Shown here: one piece after another, positions 1-7,596 of the stretch
Layout of the letters: each line of letters opens with the position of its first letter
How positions within the stretch are numbered: the stretch's first letter is position 1
The notes under the pieces: generated by a model
What the model saw: the letters and a program-made list of their open reading frames with translations, nothing else
The model's database searches: none
What the model was told of the DNA's origin: nothing
Source: Sphingobium sp. Cam5-1
GTDB taxonomy: Bacteria > Pseudomonadota > Alphaproteobacteria > Sphingomonadales > Sphingomonadaceae
DNA length: 64,000 nucleotides
Assembly (NCBI RefSeq): GCF_015693305.1
Contig: NZ_CP065139.1
Span: 861,501 to 925,500, forward strand
Direction of reading: 5' to 3'
Made by a program: the position numbers and the translations under genes

Positions 1-544
1 CATCGCCGAATATCGCCGCCGCTATCCCGCCGTCGAACTGGTGCTGGAAGAAGCAACCAGCGCCGAAATCGCGCGAAAGCTCGCCGCTGCCGAGCTGGAC
101 GTGGGCCTCGTCCGCCTGCCCTTGCTCCAGATCGCGGCCGTGGACACGCAGGTCATTGACCCCGACGAACTGCACGCGGCCTTGCCCGAAGGCAGCCCCT
201 TCGCCGACGCCGACAGCGTGGAACTGGGCGATCTGGCGCAGCAACCCTTCATCCTGCAAAGCCGCATCAGCGTCCTCCACTCGATCACGCTCACCGCCTG
301 CCAGAAGGCCGGTTTCATGCCCATCGTCGCCCAAGAAGCCGCGCAATTGAGCGCCGTCCTCGCCCTGGTCCGCTCCGGCCTCGGCGTCGCGCTCGTCCCC
401 TCCCGCGCCGCAGGCTCCGTGCCCCAGGGCGTCCGCCTCGTCCGCCTTGCAAGCCAGGTGCCCGTCCTCACCGGCGTAGCGCTCCCCCGTGACGCCAGCC
501 CACTAGCCAAAAACTTCGCCGCCATCGCGTCCAATAGCCAATAA
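1..544 (+). CDS. LysR-type transcriptional regulator, C-terminal part (5' truncated by window)
   Basis: Reading frame 2 is open from the window edge to the TAA at 542-544. The visible part is about 180 residues of a LysR effector-binding domain: it opens with the typical 'YRRRYPAVELVLEE' region, has the 'LDVGLVRLP' strand that LysR proteins use at the first subdomain, and ends with 'VRSGLGVALVPSRAAG'. The winged HTH lies upstream of the window. It is followed 88 bp later by the acyl-CoA dehydrogenase pair on the same strand, so it may control those genes, which is inference from position only. Confidence 0.85.
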   Translation, partial: IAEYRRRYPAVELVLEEATSAEIARKLAAAELDVGLVRLPLLQIAAVDTQVIDPDELHAALPEGSPFADADSVELGDLAQQPFILQSRISVLHSITLTACQKAGFMPIVAQEAAQLSAVLALVRSGLGVALVPSRAAGSVPQGVRLVRLASQVPVLTGVALPRDASPLAKNFAAIASNSQ

Positions 545-632
545 GTATCGAAATAGCCAAATTCGATATTGGACTATAAAGCCACAAAACGCGATCTATT
601 CGCTACTTCCTTAATGGTTTCACGAGGTCGGC

Positions 633-1787
633 TTGTTCGAAACACTCACCCTTTCCACCCTGCCGCCCGAGGATGAGGCAATCCGCCCCGCCCTCCGCGC
701 GCTCATTCAGGAAGCCATCGCCGAACTGCCGGTACACCGCCGCGCCCGATCCTGGCAGGGTTTCGACGCCGCCTTCAGCCGCAAACTGGGGCAGGCGGGT
801 TATCTCGGTCTCTCCCTCCCCAAGGAATATGGCGGCGTTGGCCGCGGCCCCTTCACCCGCTTCGTCGTGGTCGAGGAACTGCTTTCGGCAGGCGCCCCGG
901 TCGCCGGGCACTGGATCGCCGACCGCCAGAGCGGCCCACTGATCCTGCATTACGGCACCGAAGAACAGCGCCGCTTCTACCTCCCCCGCATCTCGAAGGG
1001 CGAAGCGCTTTTCTGCATCGGCATGAGCGAGCCGGGCTCCGGCTCCGACCTCGCCAGCGTGCGCAGCCGCGCCGAGCAGCAGGCAGACGGCGGCTGGCTG
1101 CTCAACGGCCAGAAGATCTGGACCACCAACGCGATGCACAGCGATTATATGATCGCTCTCGTCCGCACATCGGGCACCAGCGCCGATCGGCAGCAGGGGC
1201 TGTCCCAGCTGATCGTCGACCTGAAGGCGCCGGGCGTCAGCATCCGTCCGATCGTCGACCTCACCGGCGACGCGCATTTCGCCGAAGTCTTCTTCGAAGA
1301 CGTCCGCCTCGCGCCTGATGCCCTCATCGGTGCGGAAGGGCAGGGGTGGAAGCAGGTCACCGCCGAACTCGCCTTCGAACGCAGCGGGCCGGAACGCATC
1401 TATTCCTCCGTCGTGCTGATCGACGCCTGGGTTCGCCATCTGGAAGCGGTCGGACGGAAGGACAGCGCCACCCTGCGCCTCGTCGGGTCGCTGATGGCGC
1501 AGCAGGCGGTGCTGCGCGAAATGTCGCTCGCCGTGACCGCGCGTCTCGTCGCGGGTGAAAGCCCGGTGGTCGAAGCATCGCTGATGAAGGACCTCGGCAC
1601 CAGCTTCGAACAGGCTGTGCCGCAGCTGATCGGCGATGATCTGGCAGCCAATCCGGACGAGCCGGTCGATCCTGAACTCTACCGCACCTTGCTTTACGTC
1701 ACCCATATCGCGCCCAGTTTCTCGCTGCGCGGCGGCACGCGTGAAATCCTGCGCGGCATCATCGCCCGCGGCCTTGGCCTGCGCTGA
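633..1787 (+). CDS. acyl-CoA dehydrogenase, large (FAD-binding) subunit
   Basis: A 384-residue acyl-CoA dehydrogenase, which would introduce an alpha-beta double bond into an acyl-CoA. It shows the N-terminal helical domain ending in 'SLPKEYGGVGRGP' (61-73), the middle-domain signature 'GMSEPGSGSDLASV' (130-143), 'NGQKIWTTNA' (158-167) and a C-terminal 'RGGTREILRGIIARGL'. No in-frame ATG is nearby; TTG at 633 is preceded by GAGG at 624-627, so a TTG start is assumed. The next gene is a shorter homologue 13 bp downstream. Such large/small pairs form alpha2beta2 enzymes in actinobacterial steroid side-chain degradation (FadE/ChsE type), which is the model I favour. Confidence 0.9.
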   Translation: MFETLTLSTLPPEDEAIRPALRALIQEAIAELPVHRRARSWQGFDAAFSRKLGQAGYLGLSLPKEYGGVGRGPFTRFVVVEELLSAGAPVAGHWIADRQSGPLILHYGTEEQRRFYLPRISKGEALFCIGMSEPGSGSDLASVRSRAEQQADGGWLLNGQKIWTTNAMHSDYMIALVRTSGTSADRQQGLSQLIVDLKAPGVSIRPIVDLTGDAHFAEVFFEDVRLAPDALIGAEGQGWKQVTAELAFERSGPERIYSSVVLIDAWVRHLEAVGRKDSATLRLVGSLMAQQAVLREMSLAVTARLVAGESPVVEASLMKDLGTSFEQAVPQLIGDDLAANPDEPVDPELYRTLLYVTHIAPSFSLRGGTREILRGIIARGLGLR

Positions 1788-1800
1788 AGGGAGCCACTTC

Positions 1801-2724
1801 ATGGACATGTCCGAACTGATCGATCCCTTCGCTCGCCTGATCGAAGACGTCTGCACCCCCGCCGCGATCCGCGAGATCGAGCGGGGCGGCGGCAGCAGCG
1901 CGATGTGGAACGCCTTTGTCGAATCCGGCTTTCTCGACGCCCTCGTCGCCGAGGAGAAGGGTGGGGCAGGGCTCTCGCTGGAGGACGCCGCGCCGCTGAT
2001 CGCCTTGCTCGGCCGCCATGCCGTGCCTCTGCCGGTCGGCGATACGATGATTGCTCGCGCGCTTCTCGCCGCCGCTGGCGTTGAAGCGCCCGAAGGCCCG
2101 ATTGCCATCGCTACGGGCGCGGGCGCAGTGCCCTTCGCCGCAGTCGCCTCCCACATCCTGTCTGGCACCCCGGATGCGCCCGTGCTGACCCCCGCGAATG
2201 TCGAGGCTACCGGTGTTCCGCATGATGGCGATGCCTATGCGCGTGGTGTCAATGGCGCGGCGCTGCGTCCTATCGCGGCTGTGCTTCGGGCGCAGCTCAT
2301 CTCCGGCGCGGCTGGCCGGGTCATGGAAATGACCGTCGCCTACGCCAATGAACGCGTCCAGTTCGGCAAGCCCATCGGCAAGCAGCAGGCGGTGCAGCAG
2401 CAATTGTCCGTGCTGGCGGAACAGGCCGTAGCCGCCCGCATCGCCGCTGCCATCGGCGCACGCTCGGGCCTTCAGCCCAAGCTCACCGACGCGGCGATCG
2501 CCAAGCATGGCGCAAGCCTCGCCGCAGGCCAGGTCGCCGCGATCGCCCATGCCGTCCACGGCGCCATCGGCATCAGCGAGGAATATGACCTGCAATTGCT
2601 CACCCGCCGCCTGCATGGATGGCGGCTGGCCGATGGTTCGGAAAGCTATTGGGCCGGTGTTCTGGGTGAGTTGAGGCTGGCGGCCGCTGTATCGCCGACC
2701 GCTGATTTCATTCGGGGCGCCTGA
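1801..2724 (+). CDS. acyl-CoA dehydrogenase, small partner subunit
   Basis: A 307-residue acyl-CoA dehydrogenase homologue, well short of the usual 380-400. The C-terminal helical domain is recognisable ('YANERVQFGKPIGKQQAVQQ', about 182-201), but the middle beta-domain is reduced and the 'EPGSGSD' signature seen in the upstream gene is missing. This is the pattern of a non-catalytic partner in a heteromeric dehydrogenase. The ATG at 1801 follows AAGGGAG at 1787-1793. The open frame runs further upstream to 1636, but that part overlaps the preceding gene and is not needed. Confidence 0.87.
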   Translation: MDMSELIDPFARLIEDVCTPAAIREIERGGGSSAMWNAFVESGFLDALVAEEKGGAGLSLEDAAPLIALLGRHAVPLPVGDTMIARALLAAAGVEAPEGPIAIATGAGAVPFAAVASHILSGTPDAPVLTPANVEATGVPHDGDAYARGVNGAALRPIAAVLRAQLISGAAGRVMEMTVAYANERVQFGKPIGKQQAVQQQLSVLAEQAVAARIAAAIGARSGLQPKLTDAAIAKHGASLAAGQVAAIAHAVHGAIGISEEYDLQLLTRRLHGWRLADGSESYWAGVLGELRLAAAVSPTADFIRGA

Positions 2725-2855
2725 ACCCGCGCCTTTCGCTGGCGGCCGGACCTTTCCCCTACCGATCAGGAAGGGTAAGAGGCCGCCAACCCATGCGCCG
2801 CTGATCGTCAAGGGATGAGCTTTGCAGCGCACCCAAGAGCTGGAGAACCCTGCAC

Positions 2856-4292
2856 ATGACCAATTCGACGCCACGCCCCATCATCGACGGTCAGGAACGC
2901 AGCCAGGGTTCGCTCGGCACGATGAAGCTGGTCAATCCGGCTACCGAAGAACTGATCGCGACACTGCCGTCCTGTGGGGCGGAGGAAGCCGCTGAGGCCG
3001 CGCGGCTGTCGGTTGACGGTTTCGCGCAATGGTCCGCCATCTCGCCCTTCGAACGCAGCAAGGTCCTGCGCCGCGCCGCTGACCTGATGCGCGCCGAGGC
3101 CGACGAAGCCGCCGCCGAAATGACGCGCGAGGGCGGCAAGCCGCTGGCGCAGGCGCGGGGCGAATGGCTGGGGTCAGCGGACCTGCTCGACTGGTATGCG
3201 GAAGAAGGCCGCCGCGCTTATGGCCGTCTGATCCCCACGCGGGCGAGCGACATGCGCTGGGCGGTGCAGCGCCGCCCCGTTGGTCCCGTAGCTGCGTTCA
3301 CGCCGTGGAACTTCCCGGCCTGGACCGTCATGCAGAAGGTTGCACCAGCATTGGCGGCAGGTTGTTCGGTCGTGCTTAAATGCGCGGAAGAAACACCGAG
3401 CGCCGGGTGGCGCATTGGCCGGGCACTGCTGGCTGCTGGCCTGCCACCCCGCGCGATTAGCGTGATCTGGGGCGATCCGGCGGCAATTTCCGCCACCCTC
3501 TGCGCTGCGCCGGAAATTCACAAGGTGACGCTGACCGGATCGACCCGCGTCGGCCGCCTGCTCGCAAGCGCCGCCGGGCAGCACCTGAAGAAGGTGACGA
3601 TGGAGCTTGGCGGACATAATCCGGTGATCGTCGCGCGGGATGCCGACCTTGCCACGGTTGTTCCGCTCGCGACCGAATTCAAGTTTCGCAATGCGGGACA
3701 GGTATGCGTCTCGCCCACGCGCTTCCTGGTTGAAAAGCCGCTCTATGCCGATTTCGTCGCGGGTGTGGCTGAAGTGGCCAGCAAGCTGCGAGTCGGTGAC
3801 GGCATGGCTGCGGACACGCAGATGGGGCCGCTAACGACAGCGGGTCAGCTTTCCAAGATCGAGGCGCTGGCGGCTGACGCGGTGCAGCGCGGTGCTAAGA
3901 TCGAAACCGGCGGGTCCCGGATCGGCAATCGCGGCTATTTCTTCCAGCCGACCGTCCTGTCAGGCATGACGCCCGAAATGGACGCGATGAATGAGGAGCC
4001 GTTCGGTCCCCTCATGCTCGTGATGCCGGTCGATGACATCGACGCTGCGCTGACGGAGGCGAACCGCTTGCCCTATGGTCTCGCCTCTTATGCCTTCACC
4101 AACAGCATGAGCACCGAACGCAAGATTTCCGAAGGAATCTATGCGGGCATGTTGGGCATCAACCATTTCGCGATGGCGATGCCGGAAACGCCCTTTGGTG
4201 GCGTCGGCGACAGCGGCATGGGGTCCGAAGGCGGCAGCGAAGGCATGGAAGCCTATCTGCGGCCCTTCCTCATCTCCGCCAAAATCGGATGA
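2856..4292 (+). CDS. NAD(P)-dependent aldehyde dehydrogenase
   Basis: A 478-residue aldehyde dehydrogenase that oxidises an aldehyde to the acid. Key elements are 'FTPWNFPAW' (148-156) in the cofactor domain, the general base Glu250 in 'MELGGHNP', the nucleophile Cys284 in 'NAGQVCVSP', and the C-terminal 'NEEPFGPLMLV' strand. Length and motif order match the succinate-semialdehyde/benzaldehyde dehydrogenase branch; the substrate cannot be read from sequence. It sits 131 bp after the dehydrogenase pair on the same strand and is followed by a strong terminator at 4346-4382. Confidence 0.93.
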   Translation: MTNSTPRPIIDGQERSQGSLGTMKLVNPATEELIATLPSCGAEEAAEAARLSVDGFAQWSAISPFERSKVLRRAADLMRAEADEAAAEMTREGGKPLAQARGEWLGSADLLDWYAEEGRRAYGRLIPTRASDMRWAVQRRPVGPVAAFTPWNFPAWTVMQKVAPALAAGCSVVLKCAEETPSAGWRIGRALLAAGLPPRAISVIWGDPAAISATLCAAPEIHKVTLTGSTRVGRLLASAAGQHLKKVTMELGGHNPVIVARDADLATVVPLATEFKFRNAGQVCVSPTRFLVEKPLYADFVAGVAEVASKLRVGDGMAADTQMGPLTTAGQLSKIEALAADAVQRGAKIETGGSRIGNRGYFFQPTVLSGMTPEMDAMNEEPFGPLMLVMPVDDIDAALTEANRLPYGLASYAFTNSMSTERKISEGIYAGMLGINHFAMAMPETPFGGVGDSGMGSEGGSEGMEAYLRPFLISAKIG

Positions 4293-4345
4293 AATAGCCG
4301 TCATGCCCCGGCGTGAAGGGGCCGTCTAATGCTGATCGAATGATG

Positions 4346-4382
4346 CTGCCCCGTGCCTGTCAAAAAGGTGCGGGGCAGTTTT
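4346..4382 (+). terminator. Rho-independent terminator after the aldehyde dehydrogenase
   Basis: CTGCCCCG at 4346-4353 pairs with CGGGGCAG at 4371-4378. The stem continues inward with five more pairs, two of them G-T, to a 7-nt loop, and TTTT follows. It ends the 633-4292 transcription unit and separates it from the alcohol dehydrogenase operon. Confidence 0.85.
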
Positions 4383-4422
4383 CGTTCGCCCGGCATTCGG
4401 CCGCCGTCAGCCGCTTCTCTTC

Positions 4423-4453
4423 TTGACTCGGAAACTGATTGGTTTACCAGTTT
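4423..4453 (+). promoter_or_regulatory. candidate -35 box and TetR-type operator upstream of the alcohol dehydrogenase operon
   Basis: AAACTG at 4432-4437 and CAGTTT at 4448-4453 form an inverted repeat with a 10-bp spacer that contains GGTTTACC. A TTGACT hexamer at 4423-4428 lies just before it. The operon starts at 4483 and its last gene is a TetR regulator, so autoregulation through this site is plausible. No clear -10 hexamer was found. Confidence 0.45.
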
Positions 4454-4482
4454 TGCCGAGCAAAAAGTGAGGAGAGGACGTC

Positions 4483-5562
4483 ATGAGCGATTCCCAAGGC
4501 GCGGGCGCGAATCCGGATCAACAAAATTCCGCAACCATGCCGCTGGCGCGCGTTCATGGCGTTGGCGACATGCGCGTTGATCAGGTCGCGATGCCGGTCG
4601 TCGGTCCCCATGATGTGCTGGTGCGCATCGGCGCCACGGGCGTGTGTGGCAGCGACATCGGTTATGTTGCCGCAGGCGGCCTGGGCGGCGGCGCGCCGCT
4701 CGCTGAACCCCTGCCGATCGGCCATGAATTTGCAGGCATCGTGGAAAAGGTGGGGTCGCAGGTCCACGGCATTCAGCCGGGCCAGCGCTGTGCCGTCAAT
4801 CCCGATGCGGGCCTTATCGGTGGGGGCGGGCCGACGGGCGCCTTCGCTTCGTTCATCCTTGTGCCCGATGCGCGCGCCGGATCTGACATCTGCCCCATCC
4901 CCGACAGCCTCCCGCTTGAAAAGGCCGCGCTGGCCGAGCCCCTGTCTGTGGGCCTGCATGGCGTGAATATCGGCCGGGTACAGCCGGGCGACAAGGTGGT
5001 GATCCTCGGCGCGGGTCCCATTGGCCTGTGCACGATCATCTGCCTTCGCCATCGTGGCGTGGAGGACATATTGATCGCCGACTTGTCCGACGCGCGGCTC
5101 GAACGCGCGCGCCAGCTTGGCGCTGCCGTCACCGTCAATCCATCGCGCGAACCGTTGGTCGAGGCGATCGGGAAAGCGCACGGAACCGGTGAGAGGTTCG
5201 GCATGCCCTTTGTCGGGAGTGACGTCATCATCGACGCGGCGGGTGCGCAGCCGCCACTGGCTGAGTTGCTCGACGTCGCCAAATTCCGCGCGCGGATCGT
5301 GATCGTCGCGCTCCATAAGAAGCCGATGCCGGTCAATCTGTGGAAGATGATGGCCAATGAGTTCAGCATTTCCGGGTCGATCGCAACCGACCGCGAGGAT
5401 GAGTTCAACGAATGCCTCCAGATGCTGGCGAGCGGCGAGATCAATGTCGATCCGCTGATCAGCCATCGTATCGCGTTCGACAAATTGGATGAGGCCTTCC
5501 GCATTGCTGCGGATACCGAAGCGTCGGCCAAGGTCATCGTCACTTTCCCCCAGACTGCGTGA
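4483..5562 (+). CDS. zinc-type medium-chain alcohol/polyol dehydrogenase
   Basis: A 359-residue MDR-family dehydrogenase. Catalytic-zinc ligands are visible: Cys55 ('GVCGSD'), His81-Glu82 ('IGHEFAG') and Glu152 in 'AEPLSVGLHG', followed by the Rossmann motif 'GAGPIG' (176-181). The lobe that usually carries four structural-zinc cysteines is replaced by a glycine-rich stretch without cysteines (108-120). The Glu152 context resembles sorbitol/threonine dehydrogenases. GAGGAGAGG precedes the ATG. It is the first gene of an operon with a sulfotransferase and a TetR regulator. Confidence 0.9.
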   Translation: MSDSQGAGANPDQQNSATMPLARVHGVGDMRVDQVAMPVVGPHDVLVRIGATGVCGSDIGYVAAGGLGGGAPLAEPLPIGHEFAGIVEKVGSQVHGIQPGQRCAVNPDAGLIGGGGPTGAFASFILVPDARAGSDICPIPDSLPLEKAALAEPLSVGLHGVNIGRVQPGDKVVILGAGPIGLCTIICLRHRGVEDILIADLSDARLERARQLGAAVTVNPSREPLVEAIGKAHGTGERFGMPFVGSDVIIDAAGAQPPLAELLDVAKFRARIVIVALHKKPMPVNLWKMMANEFSISGSIATDREDEFNECLQMLASGEINVDPLISHRIAFDKLDEAFRIAADTEASAKVIVTFPQTA

Positions 5563-5593
5563 AGCTGGCTCCAGCCGCGCCAAAGGATCAACA

Positions 5594-6865
5594 ATGAGCG
5601 AAACCATGCAGCCCGAGCCGCAGGAAATTCATATCGACGACATGGCGGACCCGATCGTCACGCCGATGATCGCCGCAGCCCGTCAGGGACCCGCCGACCG
5701 GCCTGACCGCATGACGGTGGACGATGTTCTGGCCCAGGCCATCGCCAATTCCGGCGGCCTTGATGATTTTGGTGAGGATCAGAGCTTTCGCGAGCGCATG
5801 GCGGTGACGCTTCAGGCGTGGGATGAGGATGAAGGCCTGACCCGTGGCGGCCGCATCACCCTGCTCGACCATCTGGTGCGCGTGATGGTGAACCGCCTGC
5901 GGATCGAGGATATCGTCAAACGGCATCCGGAAATCCTCGACATCCAGATCGATCGTCCGCTGTTCATCGCGGGGCTGCCGCGTTCGGGGACGACGCATCT
6001 CGTGAACTGGCTCGCGCGGGATGAGCGTCTGCGATCCCTGACGCTGTGGGAAGCCGAGGAGCCTGTCCAGGTGCGCGAACTTGCGCCGGGCGAAGTTGAC
6101 CCGCGCATAACCCGCAGTGCCGAACTATGGAGCGCGTTCGAAGCGATGCTGCCCCACATGGCGGCGATGCATGGTATGGATGCCGCATCGATCCATGAGG
6201 ATAATGAGCTGCTCTATATGGATCTCAACTGTTACAGCTGGGAGTTCCAGTCCCGCATTCCGCGCTGGATCGACCATTATTTCGCCCATGACCGGACCCC
6301 CAGCTATGCCTATGAAAAGAAGGTGTTGCAGGTGCTCACCTGGCACCGGGGGCCTAATCGTTGGCTGCTGAAATCACCGCAGCACATGGAAAATCTGGCC
6401 GCGATCAAGGCTGTTTTCCCCGACGCCACGATGGTCATCACGCATCGCGATCCCATCGCTGTTCTGCGGTCGCTGACTACCATGCTTGGCTATAGCGACC
6501 GTATCCGCCGCGATCCGGTCGATCCTCCTGCGCTTGCTCGCCTCTGGCTGGACCGGATCGAGCGGCTGCTGCGCGCCTGTGTCGATCAGCGGGACGCATG
6601 GGGGCCGGAACAGTCGATCGACCTGCTGTTCCACGAATATATGGCCGATCAGGAACGGGTGATGCGCGAAGTTTACGCGCTGGCGGGACTGGAATTGACC
6701 CCAGAGGTCGAAAATCAGCTGCTTGGCTATCTCAACGAAAATCCGCGGAACAAGCATGGCAAGGTGATCTACGACCTCGAAGGGGTGTTTGGCCTGAACG
6801 AAGCCGCCGCGCGGGAACGCTTCGCCTTTTACTATGACCGATTTCCAGTGCGGCATGAGGCCTGA
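5594..6865 (+). CDS. sulfotransferase family protein
   Basis: A 423-residue PAPS-dependent sulfotransferase-family protein (Sulfotransfer_3 type). The 5'-phosphosulfate loop is 'LFIAGLPRSGTTHL' (123-136) and the 3'-phosphate-binding strand is seen as 'THRDPIAVLRSL'. About 120 residues precede the P-loop, as in many bacterial members. ATG at 5594 has AAAGGA at 5582-5587; the frame is open further upstream but overlaps the alcohol dehydrogenase. Whether it sulfates a hydroxylated substrate or has lost activity cannot be decided. Its stop overlaps the next start (TGATG). Confidence 0.85.
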   Translation: MSETMQPEPQEIHIDDMADPIVTPMIAAARQGPADRPDRMTVDDVLAQAIANSGGLDDFGEDQSFRERMAVTLQAWDEDEGLTRGGRITLLDHLVRVMVNRLRIEDIVKRHPEILDIQIDRPLFIAGLPRSGTTHLVNWLARDERLRSLTLWEAEEPVQVRELAPGEVDPRITRSAELWSAFEAMLPHMAAMHGMDAASIHEDNELLYMDLNCYSWEFQSRIPRWIDHYFAHDRTPSYAYEKKVLQVLTWHRGPNRWLLKSPQHMENLAAIKAVFPDATMVITHRDPIAVLRSLTTMLGYSDRIRRDPVDPPALARLWLDRIERLLRACVDQRDAWGPEQSIDLLFHEYMADQERVMREVYALAGLELTPEVENQLLGYLNENPRNKHGKVIYDLEGVFGLNEAAARERFAFYYDRFPVRHEA

Positions 6866-7524
6866 TGGGAACGTCGCCAACCGCATCTGCTGAAGGGAAA
6901 TCAGTGCCTGTCCCGGCGCGGATAGGCCGGGCAGACCAGACGCTCGCGAAGAAGCGCCGCCTGCTCCAGATCGCGCGTGAGGAGTTCATCCGCCAAGGCT
7001 ATCGGGCGGTCACGATGGATGCGATCGCACAGGCGGCAGGCGTGTCCAAGCGCTCCCTCTACCTTTGGCATGAAGACAAGGCGGCCCTTTTCCGGGCCTG
7101 CCTTGCCGCCGGGGTAGAGCGTTTCCCGCTGCCGCAATTTAGCGATCCTGCCGAGCCGGAAGCTGATCTACGCGCCTTTGGTGTCGCGCTGCTGATGGAA
7201 TTCACCAGGCCATCAACCATCGGCATGGCGCGATTGTTGTTGCGGGAAGCACATGAGTTCACCGAATTTGGTCCGATGATCCGGCAGAGTCAGGACGATT
7301 TTCTTATCTTGCCCTTGGCCAACCATCTTGAGCGCGCGGGGGTTGCAAACGGTAACAAAATAGCAGCGGCGAAATTGCTGCTCGGCATGTTCCTTATACC
7401 GGTTCACAATTATCTGCTGATCGATGCCGCGCTCCCGGATGAAAGGGAATGCGAGGGTCATGTGAGCATGGTCGTCCGCACCTTTCTTCAAGGGTGCAGG
7501 GGGAAGGAAGACGGCGCCGCTTGA
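6865..7524 (+). CDS. TetR/AcrR family transcriptional regulator
   Basis: A 219-residue TetR regulator. The N-terminal HTH reads 'LLQIAREEFIRQGYRAVTMD', then 'AIAQAAGVSKRSLYLWHEDKAALF' (roughly residues 31-74), which is the classical TetR pattern. The C-terminal ligand domain is divergent. ATG at 6865 overlaps the stop of the sulfotransferase, so the regulator is translated from the same operon and probably represses it. It could also act on the adjacent monooxygenase promoter, where a separate palindrome sits. Confidence 0.92.
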   Translation: MGTSPTASAEGKSVPVPARIGRADQTLAKKRRLLQIAREEFIRQGYRAVTMDAIAQAAGVSKRSLYLWHEDKAALFRACLAAGVERFPLPQFSDPAEPEADLRAFGVALLMEFTRPSTIGMARLLLREAHEFTEFGPMIRQSQDDFLILPLANHLERAGVANGNKIAAAKLLLGMFLIPVHNYLLIDAALPDERECEGHVSMVVRTFLQGCRGKEDGAA

Positions 7525-7568
7525 CTAAATAAGCAGCTCCGATTATCCACAAGTGAGCGTTTACTCAC
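7521..7568 (+). promoter_or_regulatory. candidate promoter with palindromic operator for the Baeyer-Villiger monooxygenase
   Basis: TTGACT (7521-7526) is followed after 17 bp by TATCCA (7544-7549), a plausible -35/-10 pair that overlaps the end of the TetR gene. GTGAG (7553-7557) and CTCAC (7564-7568) form an inverted repeat with a 6-bp spacer at the predicted transcription start, 28 bp before the preferred ATG. This is a classic repressor position, and the neighbouring TetR protein is the natural candidate. Confidence 0.5.
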
Positions 7569-7596
7569 AATGATGAGTCGGAGAGGATTGCGGACG

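Noticed and set aside
603..2168. A 521-residue open frame on the minus strand
   Set aside because: Antisense to the acyl-CoA dehydrogenase pair; no recognisable domain.
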